Assembly: GCA_013397695.1 (NCBI GenBank)
Contig: VYZI01000123.1
Coordinates: 1,218,961 to 1,282,960, forward strand
DNA: 64,000 nucleotides
Direction of reading: 5' to 3'
DNA from: Centropus unirufus
Taxonomy: Eukaryota; Chordata; Aves; Cuculiformes; Centropidae
In this document: positions 13,641 through 26,574 of the stretch, one piece after another
Layout of the letters: the number at the start of each line of letters is the position of its first letter
Position numbering within the stretch: position 1 is the first letter of the stretch
The notes under the pieces: generated by a model
What the model was told of the DNA's origin: nothing
Databases searched by the model: none
Seen by the model: only the letters and a program-made list of their open reading frames with translations
Program-made: the position numbers and the translations under genes

Positions 13641-15720
13641 GAAAGGACTTTCAGAGGTCAGCTAGTCCAAGGTGGGATCTACTGAACCTTCGTCATTGCT
13701 GACGTTCATAGAAAATGAGGGTGATTGCACATCCTCCCTGCACAATCTCCTACAGCACTTATCAGCCTCGGAGATTGATAAGTTTCTCCAAAAAGGATGC
13801 ATTAGATCGGTACTGCTGCAAACCAAAAATTCTCTCTACATTGGACAGGGAGGACAAATCATTTCCGTTTTCTTTTCAACATCCTTTCATACTTGAAGAT
13901 TATTATCGCATCTCCTCTCAGTTTTCTCTTTATTCTGAGGAGACTTGTTTCTTTCAGTGTTTCCTGGCAGGCTGTACCCTGTAGTGAACCTTGCTATTCA
14001 CATCTGAACTTGCTACAAATCCATCTCAGGTGCCTCAGGCCAGATATATTAATCCAACTAGTCTTAGTCATTGCTGAGCAGGGTGGAAAGACTTATTTGT
14101 GCCCTCCTGTTTGTAAATCCCAGTATGAAATGTGAGTTTTCCGGAATAGCACACCACTATTGTTTGTATTCAGTTTATAATCCACTAACTTGGATCTCTC
14201 TTTAACGAATCAGTAGCACACTAGCTGTTTTGTATGTGTTATTTTGCAGTTACTATTTCTACCTAAGTTCAAAACTTCACTTTAGTACATGTAGAATTGA
14301 ACTAATGTTTGCTGAAGACAGCAAACATTTCTGGATACAGAAGACCCTTCTAAAGATACTAGTTCAATAAAAGCATCCTTCCAGCTAGACTGCAGATTAA
14401 TGACAACTCCAATTGTGGTTTCCTAGTACCTTTTGTTAGCAGTCTGTAGAATTTTCCACCAGTCCTGATGTGCACAATTGTTAATGAGAATGTCACATGA
14501 AAATCAAGGGCTGCATTAGAACCAAGTTATATTACATTTCCTGCTTTACTTCTGTCCACAAGACCTGTTACCTTATCATAGAAGAAAATTAGATTGATTT
14601 GACACAATTTGTTCTTGACAAATCCCTGTTGGCTATTGTTCATTTCCCTTGTTATCTTCAAGGTGCTCACAGACAGCTTGATTATTTGTCCTAGTGTTTT
14701 TCCAGGAACTTAAGCTGTTTTGTCTGTAATTCTCAGTTTCTGTCTCTCTCTTGTTCTATCTCCTCTTTCTCTGTCCCTTTATTTCCCCCTACTCCTTCAT
14801 TTCCTCCCTATTTATTAAACTAGACATTATATTTACCCTTTCTAGTATTTTGAGAATACATTTTTTTCCCCTGAGTTACAAAAGAGGACAGATAACAAGT
14901 CAGTTTCTAAAGGTTTTATATTATTATGGGTAGTCTGTTCAAAACAGCTGCTACTGGCATGTAAGGACTCAGGGCTACTCTAATATTTAACGTAACTTCA
15001 TACCCCAGCTACCTTAGTTAACTTCATATGAAGATGCATTTGCATAAAGATGTCAAACCATTAATTGAAGTGTCTGAAGTTGCCTCTTCTTCTGCTGTTT
15101 CTCCTGCAAGGAAAACATCTTGGAGCAGAAGATGGGACTGACAAGCAGAAGGGTTGTTTTGCACTGCTCCTGTTCAAGATCCTCTGAGTTCAGTATTACT
15201 GGCCCTGAGTATCTTTAAACCAGTGCTGCGCGTTAGCAAATGGAACAACACAAGACAGTTCTTGCACTTCTGGCAGCAGCTGTCACTAGCATTTCTTCCC
15301 ACTTAGTTGTGAATCAGCTCTTCACCAGATTTTCCACACACTAATAATGTGTTTACAGACTTTTTTTTTCTTCCTCTTTGTGGTCTTTTCTGATTATAGC
15401 ACATTTTGTGGCTTAGCTTTTCAAATTTCATCCCTACACACTCACACTGTACTTTTATCCTTGTCCCTGATATACTGACCTAGTTTCCACTTTCTTCATG
15501 TTTTCTTTTTGTGCTTGAGGTTAATGAAGAGCAGAAAGTTTAGCCAAGCTGATCTCTTGCATAGGAATAGTTTGTGATTTTGATCTTAATAGTTTTTCTG
15601 TGAGGAACTGCCAAATTTCCTTTTTTCTTTAACCTTGTTTCTTAGGAGAACTAACCTAATAATTCTCTGCGGGCAGAGCTTTACTCAGAAGCTTTTAACT
15701 CCATTTATTCTCCATTACTT
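13641..15720 (-). mobile_element. Ancient CR1-like LINE fragment
   Basis: The plus strand reads as the antisense of a CR1/L3-type LINE 3' region. The order of recognisable blocks is: the 3' tip-like 'gtcagctagtcca' near 13.66 kb; a 'ctcctctcagttttctctt' block near 13.91 kb; 'tttgttcttgacaaatccc' near 14.61 kb; 'gacctagtttccactttctt' near 15.48 kb; 'tagccaagctgatctcttgc' near 15.54 kb. These come in the order expected for one element, so it is a roughly 2-kb insertion with many indels and no intact reverse-transcriptase frame. Several short plus-strand open frames (13.67-14.14, 14.75-14.93 kb) lie inside and are not genes. Family assignment is from memory of consensus blocks. Confidence 0.7.
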
Positions 15721-18009
15721 GTATTTAAAATAATCTGTCCTGCTTCAGATGAGACAAATGGGACAAGCTGTCTAAATAAAAACAGCCAGGATCAAGTCCA
15801 AGAATAAAATTCAGCTGTTGCCTGTAAAATGTCTTCAACATAAGTTTGTTCAGGTAGGCTTTGATTTGGAAACATTGGAGTATATTTCAGAAGCAGAATA
15901 AGACATTGCAACTGATGGGGACTGGACTACATTTTCACAAGAAGAATGCACAAATGCTAGACCTCCCTTTCAGCAAGTTTGAAAAGGTCAATATTATATG
16001 CAAGAATGTGAAAAGTTGCCCTATTGCAGAAAAGAACTAATGCAACTCTGCTGTTTATGTTCTGCATTAAGAAAATACTCCACATTTTATTGCCCCTGAA
16101 ATGCGTGAATCCTTGGGCTTTTGTGTCTTCACAACAGCTGTAAGGCTTTAAAAGAGATCACTTTTTAACATTAAATTCCATTATGTATCATGTGAACTTC
16201 TTTGATGTAGGATGTAATTTCAAGTATCCATACAGATACTCAGCTCGCAGCAGTCTGCACCACCACTTAGAAGTTATTTTCAAGCCTTTTACATTTTGTA
16301 ACTTTCTTTTAATCTTTGAAGTATCTCAAGGGAAGTCACTCATGTTTCTCAATGAAAAGTTGAAACACTAACAATCTTCTGAAAGTATTTTATAGATAAT
16401 TTCAGTATTTTAAATAACATTGATTACTTAACTGCAGTTCAAGTCTGAAATAAGGGTTTCAGTTTGAGGTAATGGACTAATGAATTGCCCATAGAGCAAT
16501 GTGTAACTAATGTTTTTTATTGCTGTGAAACATTGCCCTGAACCCATCCAACCTATCCTGAAAAGATAAAAAAGGAAAAAAAAAAATCTACTGTTCAGAT
16601 ACAGTCAAGACCTTCAGACTCACTAATAGAAAATTGCATAGCCTTTCTTGCACACAGGAGAAGACTATTTATTCATCCACCAGCTTTAAAAGTTACTAAA
16701 CTAGGTTATAAATAATTATGGTAATAAAATAAAATTTTGGAAATTCACGATAAGTTATTTAGGACTGAGAATAGGTTTTAGAGCAGAATGAAAGCACATT
16801 TGAGAAAACATTTTGCAATTTTTTCTGGTGATAAGTCTTGAGCACTCTAGATGGAAGTGTGGAGCATGAAATATTTGAATAAACTATTAGTGGTTAACAT
16901 TTGAATGGAAAAAAAAGGTGTCTCTGTTATAAAGATACTTTATTATATGTAAAAGAATATATCACTTTAAATGAGAGTGTACTCTGTAAGTTGCACACAT
17001 ATCTACTTTTTGTGAGGTCTTTAAATTTGCTTGACCTTTGAGATAAACTATGAACCAAGGCAAAGCTGAGGTCAATATTTTCTTCAAGGGGCAATAAATC
17101 TCTCTGCTCAGTGAAACATAGTCAATTAAAAGTAAAACCTACCCTAATGTAAATGTAAATATAGCTACAACAGGCTTTGTGATATAAAGCCATTTTATGG
17201 GGAGTTTTTCCCTTTCAATTTTACTGACTGTTTTACAGACAAGGAACAAATATTGTATTTAAAGGGAAAAATAGGAGAATTCTCTTAATGTGACACTAAT
17301 GGACTTGTACAATTCTGTCTTAAATAATCATTTATAGAACATTAAACTCATGCTGAAGTAACCATAGCTCTGCTATATGAAATTTGACTAGGGATAAAGC
17401 TCTGACTTCACACACATAATCAAGGCCTGGCTTAGTCAGTGAGCTCTGGCTTCTGCCCGACACTCTCCACTCAGACAGCTTCTGAGGTTCCAAAATGAGT
17501 GACTGGTTTTTTTCAGTGTTCTGCTAAAAAATGTAGTCATACAGAAGCAGATCAGTGGGCTGCTTGACATCTAGGCTGCTGGATCAGAGCATTTAACACA
17601 CTGTTGAAACTTCCTGGGAAGCCTCAAACTAAATTGCAGATGTGTGCTGGCCCAGAGTTGGAGGGAAATTGCTGCTGTGTTATTTTGTCTGCCTTCAGAC
17701 ATGGATTTAATTTTTCTAAAAGCATTTTCACTCACATGTGTGTTTTTTCTATGGAAGTCCTAGACTCTGATATTGGTGGTGTTTAAGGGGTTTCCAGGTT
17801 GGTTCTGAAGCTTCTGATCTCCCTGAAGTTTCTTGTCTGAGCTCTTGCTGATGTCACCAGGAATTATCATGATGTGAATCCATGCAGACAAAAAATGGCT
17901 TTGGTCCCATGAACTCTGTGACAAACACAGAAATATATCAAATGTTTCCAGACTCTGTATTTAGTCAGTTACTGTTTATGGATGTATGTTAGTTATGAAA
18001 GGATGAACT
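15721..18009. other. Intergenic, nothing recognised
   Basis: AT-rich sequence with no supported exon, RNA gene or clear repeat; the longest open frame is 62 codons. Confidence 0.6.
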
Positions 18010-18760
18010 AACGCTCTTTGCCCTGCTCCTGCATGGGGTTGTCCCACTGGAGACAGTCCTCCGAGAGTTTCTCCAGTGTGAGTCCTTACTACAGACTTTA
18101 GTTCTTCATGAAACACTCCAGTGTGGGTCCCTTTCACAGGAATAAGTCCTTCAGGAACACACTACTCCAGTGTAGGTCCTTCATAGGGTTACAAGTCCTG
18201 CTAGAAAGCATGTGCTAGCGTGGCCTCCTCTCTCTCCACAGTTTCACAGGTCCTGCCAGAAACCTTCTTCATTGTAGGATCTCTGTGGGTTCACAGCCTC
18301 CTTTAGGTGCATCCACTTACTCCGTTGTGGGGTCCTGTACTCTGCAGGTGGATATCTGCTTTACTATTAACCTCCATGGACTGCAGAGGGACAGTCTGCT
18401 TCACCACGACCTTTACCACATGCTGCAGGGGTATCTCTCCTCTGATATATTGAGCACCTGCTTCCCCTCCTTCTTCACTAACCTTGGTGTCTACAGGATT
18501 GTTTCACATATTCTCACTCCTCTCTCCAGCTGCAGTTGCTTCCCCCCACCCCCCTTTATATACATTATTACAGAGGTGCTACCACCATTTCTCGTGGGCT
18601 CAGCTTTGTCCAGCAGGGTGTCCAGCTTGGAGCCACTTGGAGTTGAGTCTATCAGATATCAGGAAAGTTTCTAGTATCTTCTAACAGAAGACACCCCTGT
18701 AAGCATTCTACTACCAAGACTTTGCCACACAAACCCAATACATAGGAGCAGTAAATGAAG
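18010..18760 (-). mobile_element. Degraded avian LTR-like element with internal tandem units
   Basis: The minus strand follows a common avian endogenous-retrovirus LTR layout. It has a start-proximal block 'tattgggtttgtgtggc' (near 18.74 kb), then blocks resembling 'ggagagaggagtgagaatat' (near 18.52 kb) and 'accaaggttagtgaagaagg' (near 18.48 kb). A series of about 45-54 bp units on the motif GGACCCACACTGGAG follows, between 18.34 and 18.07 kb. No internal gag, pol or env is present, so it is a solo or truncated LTR. A 129-codon plus-strand frame (18,285-18,674) falls inside it and is not a host gene. The low-coordinate boundary is uncertain. Confidence 0.6.
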
Positions 18761-21700
18761 AGCAGAGAAGATCTAAAGGGGCAATGACATGTAGAGGTAT
18801 ACCAGCTCTACCATTAGGAGCCCCTGACTATGGCAGATTCACAAGGTGAATTTCAAAGGGTTAATCTTCACATGTGTTGCTGGGAGTAGGGCATAAGCTT
18901 CCTCTGCCTTGGTACCCATCATCGACAACTTGCAAAGCTGCATGTCTCCCTATGCAGATGTATTTTTTTCTGAAGTGTTGGAAGAGTCCAGCTCTGGTTT
19001 TGGTGTAGGTTCTACAAGGTCAATTTCTTGTCCATTTAACAAATTAAATATACCAACTGTTTTCCAAAAGATTTCTGTAGTGATATGCTACTTCTGTAGC
19101 ACAATTTACTATTTTCATTTATCTATGGAAAAACTGCAAAATACATAAATAATTACTGTATTAGTTTTTGAAGTATGGGCTCTCATAAATTCCTAAGGTC
19201 CTTTTTTTAAGCTTAAGAAGCCCTTGTCAATCACTGTCCACACTAGCCATGCACTTAGGTCTATGTGAAATTACTTGAGCCCCACAGAACAGAGCTGCAC
19301 TGGGACAAAAATGACCATTCAGTCTTTTTAATTGTCTTTTACAGAGATACTAAGGCTCCCAAACAAACATATCGGCAGTACAGAGACAGAGCTATGGAGA
19401 AGGAGTAGGATCACTTTAAGTCAGACTCAAAATCCATTTTCACTAACTCATTTGTTAGGATGCCCCTTTTAGTTGGCTAAAATAAGAATAAATTCACGTT
19501 ACTGAATGGATAGCGCACAAAAAATGAATAACTTTCTAAAATCTAGTTTCTGGTTTTTGTGAAATTAGTAACATTTGACAAACAACAAATCCTTTGGGTT
19601 CTTTATTTCTTGGCATCTCATTTTTATGACTTTATTACTTTTCACTTAGGTTGATGCAGGAGCGTCACAATTCCTTGCAGCTGTAAGATTAAAACTAATG
19701 TAATCAGCAGGATCAAAAAAAACCAAAGAGTAGCAGAACCTTTAAGGTTTTCAGTTACAACTTTCCTTTGGAGAATTGGACAGGGTTCAAAGTGCAATAA
19801 TTTTTATTGGATTAGCAAATAAATTATAATACAAAAGCTTTTTAGGACTGAAAATTCAAACAGGAACTGCAGAAGTCTGTAAAGTTATAATTGGTTTGTC
19901 TAATTAAATCAGATAGTAAAATATTGGGTGTCACAACCTCTTCTATAGACTGGCTATTAAATAGTCATTTTTTATGGGATTCATTTTCTGATGAGATGAG
20001 ATTCATTTCACCAAACTTTAAGTATCTACTTTGTAGCATTCTATATCTGAGGTAGTTATCCTAATACCCCCTTATATCGGTGATAAAAAAGGCAATTGAG
20101 AATTCAATACATTAGATTTATTTTAGTTGCCTACTTTGACTTGAGATGAATAACATCCAAGAAGAACAACTTTTCCTCTGAAGATTATTAAAAAAAGGCA
20201 TGATGATATAAGGTCAGATATATATGTCTACATTGTGGAGCACTGAATATGGGTAAGTTCATTTGCATGATCCCCAGAACGTAATTAAACATAAATAAAC
20301 ATTATTTATTTCAGTTACTGGAATCACTCATCAGGTAAACAATGGTTTGAAGGTAAATGTTTTATGCAAAAAAAGGTATAATGGCACAGAAAGTTCCTAA
20401 TTAAGTTTGGGTTTGGCCCTTCAAGACAAACTTCTAAGAGTATTTGACATATTTCTACTCATATTTAAAATTACTTGCAAAATTTGTCTGTCAGTAGAAG
20501 TGCATGCATTTCTTCACAAATAAAATTCCTGAAGTGATTTTCTATTGAAACCAATGGATTTGGCTGCCTATTTGTTGCGCAAGTTAATGTTGTGCAGAGT
20601 TTGGTGGTGCCAGAGCCTGTTCATGGGTTTTTGACCCCTTTGTGGATAGTCACAGAATGATACATCTCATTCCTGCAGGTGTTGCAAAACTACATGCATA
20701 TACTTAACCATATGTGGTTATAATCAGGTGAAAAGCATTCCAGCTTAACAAACCCTTAATGATTGACCAGTTTTCATCCTTCTTCCCCACACCCATCCTT
20801 AATGGTCATCCTCCTACCCCACAAGCTAGGGTTCTGGTTTCCTGATTATCTCATTAAAAATCCTCCTGACAGGTGTCTAACTCTTTGGTCACCACGCATG
20901 TGCTTTTGTGTGCCATCTTCTCCTACCATGCTCAGGTTCCTCTTGGGATTGTTAGGCCTTCCTGTTGCCTGGGGACCTGAGTTCACCACAGCCGGGAGAG
21001 GAAAACTCACAGAAGAAGTTCTTCAGCCACTGGTAACTCTCTATGAAGACTATTTGTGTGGTGGCTGCTGACTTTGCGCTCATAGATCTGAAATTCTAAC
21101 TGAATAAGTATATTAACTTCAATGTGTCTTTGCCTTTTTTGCGAAGCTTCAGTGTCTTCAGGACTGATATGAGGCTGCGTACGTAAGGCAACAAGTGACC
21201 TTGTGATTTTTGGTGTGTCTTTATGGCTCTGGATACACAGTCAGTTCATTTCTGCATAAAGATACATCACTAATCTGGCAGAAACCATGATGAGATTATT
21301 ACAGAAGAGTAATGATGTCACCTGTATTTGAATAAGACTTGTGAGGTTTATGAGAAATGTTTGGGGTTTTTTTTTTTTAATTTTCTTATGACACCTAGAG
21401 TCCCATACACATCTTTATGAAGTTCCACGTGATCACAAAGGCCTAGTAATCATCCTGAAATTGTTGCTTTAAAAGTGATTCTCTGGTAAAATTTATAATA
21501 ACACATCAATCCTTGTATGTTTTATGGCAACTATTTTTTCTCGAAATTATTTTCTTCATCAGCACCTGATCCAGTTAACAAAGTTGAGTCTTTTATTAAG
21601 TTGAGTTCTTAACCTTATTTGTTAATAACATGCATTAATAACAGGCATCTTTAGGTCTCATTCAACACTGAGTCTAAAAGTACATTCTTCTAATTGCCAA

Positions 21701-23860
21701 GCTAATTTTTACCATTAACCATTTGTAGTGAGAGAGTTGCTAGAAGAATAATTCACTGGATGCTTATTGTGCTGGCCATTCTAGCAAAGAGCAAAGTAAT
21801 CATCTTGCACAGCTCAACTCCAAAACTCAGTTTAGAAATAATTCTGCTTAAGGGCGTGACACCCGTGTCTTTGTCAAGAGAAAACTGTTGTAGCTTTCCT
21901 CCATATGTATTTTATGTCTCAATTAAAGTGTATATTTCTTGACCCTGGTGTAGAACATTTTGACTTTTCTAGAACTCACATTAAAAATTAAATCTTTAAC
22001 ATTCACAGCAAAGAAAAAACAGCTTTTTTTACCCATTATCCAATTAACCAGAAGAAAACCTAAGGCAAGTCCAGTCTTTTTCCATATCTACACAGATGCA
22101 GTATAATATACCTTTCCCTTGAAGTACATGCAGTGTGAATAAAACCTTCTGTTAATTGCTTCAAGATCTCTAATCACACTCAAGAAAATATCTGAGAAAA
22201 TTTGTTATTCATTTTACATTGAATCCTGAACTCTAGAATAGACTATTGATTGATTTTTATATAAAAAGTTTAATGTATTAAGATTAAATAAAAAGAAACG
22301 ACATTAGTAAGAAAAACTACTTTAAAAATATATTCTTGGTTAATTTTAAAAAATGACATTGCTATGGAAGAGAAAGAAATGAATAGGCCAAAACCAGACT
22401 TCTCACACATTTCTGAGCCTCATAGTAACATTTCCAAAGTAAGAAGATCATTCAGAAGAAATTTAGGGGAGTATTTTCATGATGATGAGGAGTACAAGAA
22501 GTGTCTCGACACTTTCAGCAGGAAAGACAATTTGTTCTTTTTGTGGGCCACATAAAACCTGTGTTCAAAATAACTCATTTCATATGAAAACAAAGACTAA
22601 GCTGTTAGTCTTACAACAAAATTTTGGACCAGGAATATTTAGACTCTCTTAGAAAAATACATTTTTGCTATGTAATATTAAGTGAAACACTTGATTTTTT
22701 TCTTGTTTATGTATTTCTATGTATTTTTATGCATTTTTCTCTGAAGATCAAGTCATATCAGAAAAGTTAATAAGGTGCATTTATTAAATAGAATAAAAAA
22801 ATTCAGGTTACTCAACCTAGTGATTACCAATGAAAAAAAAAATCATGTACCCAAATATACCCAGCTGTTTATTTTCAAAATATGATTTGTGATTCAAAGA
22901 AAACTTGGCTCGCACTCACAAGAAGAAATTTTTCTCCATGTCTGTAACTTGGGGTAGCCATTATGAGGCAATATTTATCACAGTTAGGTATTTACTATAA
23001 TTCCTATACTTAGATTGGAATTTATGGTAAATTTTTTAGTGAGTGATAGACACCCAGACTGAACCTACTTTTTTTTTTTCATATATCTGACTTTCTAGGC
23101 TTTTGACACAGATATAGAGAACAATGACATGCAGAGACTGATGGTGGCAGAAGCTATTCTTAGCAAGTCAGCAGTATCTGCAGAAACAGACTGATTCACT
23201 TTGATTGCCACTCAGTAGGACTGAAGATAGAAGTCATATGTAAATAGATGGGCTAGAAATGGATGCCTGTATTCATTAATCTTTCATTAGACTCAATCCC
23301 AACATTACCCAAAGGTTTTACAAGGACTTTTCAAACTCTAATTTGGCCCCTGGCCTTTAAACAAAATGAAAGTTATTGATTGATGTTCTGACTAGGATGC
23401 AAATGAGCCCATCCGTTCCTGAATGAAGCTTTATTGGTTTAGATGCACTTTCTTATATATGAACAGGAAAGCTACTTGGAAATGAAATTTTTTATAAAGA
23501 TTCACAGTAAGACAAATGCTGTGATGAATTAAATAATCCAAATGCAGACTTATTATTTTATTTACAATAGCTTCCAAAAATTTGGTTTACTGTCCTTTAA
23601 AATCTTAAAATGGTAAAAAACACAACATGGTTTTTAACTATATATATTCCTAATTAAATTTAGAAATACTACTTTGTGTTCCCCAGTACTGAAAAGCACA
23701 GATTTCTGGATGGAATAGATCCTACATTCATACCCTTTATGTAACTGCACTCCTGCACTCCTAAAGTAAACATTGCTGTGCCCTCTATAGTAAAAGCACA
23801 AGATGCCTTCAAACTTGGAGCAGCAGTTTTATTATTTAGACACTTTCTGTGGTGAAGTGT
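18761..23860. other. Intergenic, with one candidate small two-exon gene
   Basis: AT-rich, no recognised gene or repeat. It contains a 63-codon ATG-started frame at 22,364-22,555 with a strong-context ATG, and a well-formed acceptor at 23,097-23,098 followed by a 31-codon frame (see findings). Another open frame, 20,763-21,071 (102 codons), shows no homology I recognise. Confidence 0.55.
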
Positions 23861-23865
23861 TCAGA

Positions 23866-23921
23866 TTTTTTCTTTTTCGTTTCCTTTCTCTTTTCTTTTT
23901 TCTTTTTTTTTTTTTTTTTTA
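23866..23921. repeat. Polypyrimidine tract (T/C-rich, ending T18)
   Basis: T-rich low-complexity run with interspersed C, ending in about 18 Ts. No adjacent LINE end was recognised, so it is not clearly a retroposon tail. Confidence 0.85.
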
Positions 23922-24424
23922 AAGAGGACATAGTGTATCTGCTCCATATTGGTAGCCTAGCAGTCAAAAGGCCTCAAGAAATGGACCTGGATTCCCAGTC
24001 ACTCTTCGTATGAGAAAGCTTGACTCTCCTTCTCTAGGCATTACTTAACCACCAGTCTCCAGAATGGCTCTCAACAGCAGATCAACTACAGTGGAGAAAA
24101 GAGCGCGAGAGAGAGCAAGAAAAGAGAGATTTAGCTCCAATTAAGAGAAGGAAAGTCTAGTTACCAGACATTGATTTGACTTTGGACAAAAAGTGTCAGG
24201 AATGATCATAAACATAGAGATTACAAACTTCAGCTTTCATCTCATCTGAATATCCCAGATACCGGAGAAGAGTTAGGGAGCCCCAAGCTGGGTGCTCTTT
24301 CTTACACTGTGGCTCTCAGGCGCCTGGCTGAAGAGACTCAGTCAGGGAATGAAGGATGGACTTAGAAGAACTCAGTAACAAGGGTCATCCTTGAAGAGCT
24401 GTGAGATTCATTGTGACCAGTTAG

Positions 24425-25168
24425 CTGTGGCCTGGCTAAATTTTGGCAGATAAAACTGTGCAGAGGGCTCTCAACTCTCTTACCCCCCTCTCCAGGGAAA
24501 AGAAAGTGAGAGAAAAAATACTTGCTTGTTAGAACCTGAAGCTACAGCTTTAATGAAATGATAAGAATAATAAAATTATGAATAATAGAATTAATGATAA
24601 TTATTATTATTATTAAATAAAATATCATAGAGTCACCAAGTTGGAAAAAACTCTGAAGTCATCTAGTCCAGCCGTATACGTAAAGATCTTCCCCCCCACA
24701 CCACTTTGATGACAACACATCACCACAAATGCTGGAGAGCAGATGTAAGGGAATGGGTCCATGACTAGGAGGGAGCTGAGCTCAGAGATTGAGTTCAGGA
24801 ACTCACGGATCAATGATCAGGAGCAACCAGATAGAGCAGGTCCTCACCGGACATCAGCCATCATGGAAGAGAGCGAGACCCACATGATCTCTCAGTTTTA
24901 TACCAAGTATAATGTATACGGGATGACATACCCTGTTGGTCCCTTTAAGGTCACCTGCCCTATTCACCTCCTTTTTCTGCCAGCTCAAGAATGGCCTTGG
25001 TTACTATAGGGATAAGCATAAGCATAGGCTTTTTTGCATACGATTTCCCTGCATTATCACTCTAGGAGAAGAAAACTGTCTCAAAATATGCAGTTAGTTT
25101 TCATAGAATGAAGTGACTTAACAGAAACTGAGTCACAAAACTGACTCTAATTTAGCTCAAACCACAAC
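24425..25168 (-). mobile_element. LTR-like dispersed repeat, copy A
   Basis: Collinear with a second copy at about 38.21-38.95 kb on the same strand. Shared blocks include 'cagctttaatgaaa' followed by an AT-rich stretch, 'tcagttttata' with a '...tatgatgta'-like continuation, 'gttatcac' and 'gagctcaaacca' (here 'tagctcaaaccaca'). On the minus strand it starts TGTTGTGGTTTGAGC, ends near ...GGCCACA, and has an ATTAAAGCTGT poly(A)-like region near its 3' end, like an avian ERVL-type solo LTR. Copy A is interrupted by a short CR1 tip. Clear target-site duplications were not found. ERVL membership is inference. Confidence 0.6.
24622..24685 (-). mobile_element. CR1 3' tip nested in LTR-like copy A
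   Basis: The plus strand reads 'atcatagagtcaccaagttg' followed by a 'tctagtccagcc' block, the antisense of the terminal CR1 segment. Copy B lacks this segment at the equivalent position, so it looks like an insertion into copy A, or microhomology-driven capture. Confidence 0.6.
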
Positions 25169-26574
25169 ATTCAGTAATCCTGAATTCTGATTTTCCACCC
25201 TTGGAATGGAACATTCTAGCATCTAAGATGGTAGCGGTAATCTTGACCATAACCAGAATTTCAGACATCTTCTGTGACTTACTGCAGGGATTATCCTCAG
25301 TAAACCGGATATAATGAAACCCATTTGCCCAGAGTTAGCTTGTGAGAACAACTACAGAAAGCACTCTGTTACTTCAGGCCAATCAGGGCGATACTGTGTG
25401 AGGTTATGAGACAATAAATACAGGGCTGTTTTCAGGGATATGAATAGTTTCAGAATTGTTGTTAGTGGGAGATATTATAAAGCACTGAGGGTATTTAAAT
25501 AGGTCTTGAACCAGATTTAAGCTCTTGTGACTATGAAAACTCATTACTGCATGACTGCTTAAGGTGGTTACACTTAAACTTCATAAATGTGACCCAGTGT
25601 AACCTTGAGCTTTGCTAGGTATGTAACAATGGATAAACATATCTTTTCTTGACACGAATGAACGGCTCAGAACCTATTTCAAAGCTCAATCTTACCAAGT
25701 TTTTAAAAATATGATGATGCTTTCTTAGAACAGAACAGGTCAAGTGGGCTATGGGGAAGCTACAAATTGTCTCATCTCTCCAGCTGAAGCTGTGTCAATA
25801 TGCTTAAGAAAGCACGAGAATTAATGCCCTGCCTGCTGAAGAGTGCAAGAGAGAGCATGACTTTTGAAGGGAGAAAATCTTCTGTAGGGAGCAAGCATCA
25901 CATTAACTGCTACTGCCTGTTATAGGCACTGCCAGTTAGATCCAGTGATTTGCTGACATGACACTCAGCAAAATCCTGGGCCTTGTCAGAATTTACAACA
26001 CTGGCAAAGTCATGGCTTACAGCTCTGGTCAACATTAGCATTAACTCCTGAGAGAGCATAGTAGTTCCAGGAAGAAAAAGAGGTATTGAATAAAAGCATT
26101 GAATAAACCAGATATTATATGCACTCTGACTTCTTCTTTCAGCTGGAATTTGGTGCCTAAAAAGTAGTTTAATCTTGTATGGTAAAAAAATGTTATTGAC
26201 CTCAGTGCCAAGGCAAAGTTAAGGGGATCTGTAGTGGGCTACAGCTAATGTTAAGCTACAGACATCATTGAATCAACTCTTGGCAGGTCAAGCTCTATCG
26301 CATTATGTGTCTGTGAAAGTCTAACACAGTCCCTGAAAGTTAAAAAAGATATATTTACCCCTGGCTGAAGTGCATTTTCACATACTTACCTCACAGCAGG
26401 CACACTCATTTGTGGCTGGTAGCATACTGTTTTCTCCAGCCTGGGATCCCAAGTATCCCTTCTGTCCTGTGTTGAGGACAAGTACTGATTATTCATGAGT
26501 TGTAGACAAGGTAACAACGAGCAAAAATTTCATATAATTCCTCTTAAAGAAAGAAGAAGAGTATGAATTTGAGG
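25169..26574. other. Intergenic, nothing firmly recognised
   Basis: AT-rich sequence between repeats. One exon-like segment on the minus strand at 26,466-26,390 has a consensus donor (GAG|GTAAGTAT) and is described in findings. Confidence 0.55.

Noticed and set aside
18285..18674. 129-codon plus-strand frame
   Set aside because: Lies inside the degraded LTR-like element. Similar spurious proteins are predicted from this repeat type in bird genomes.
24102..24132. GA-rich stretch near 24.1 kb as a regulatory element
   Set aside because: Short impure low-complexity purine run with no other support.
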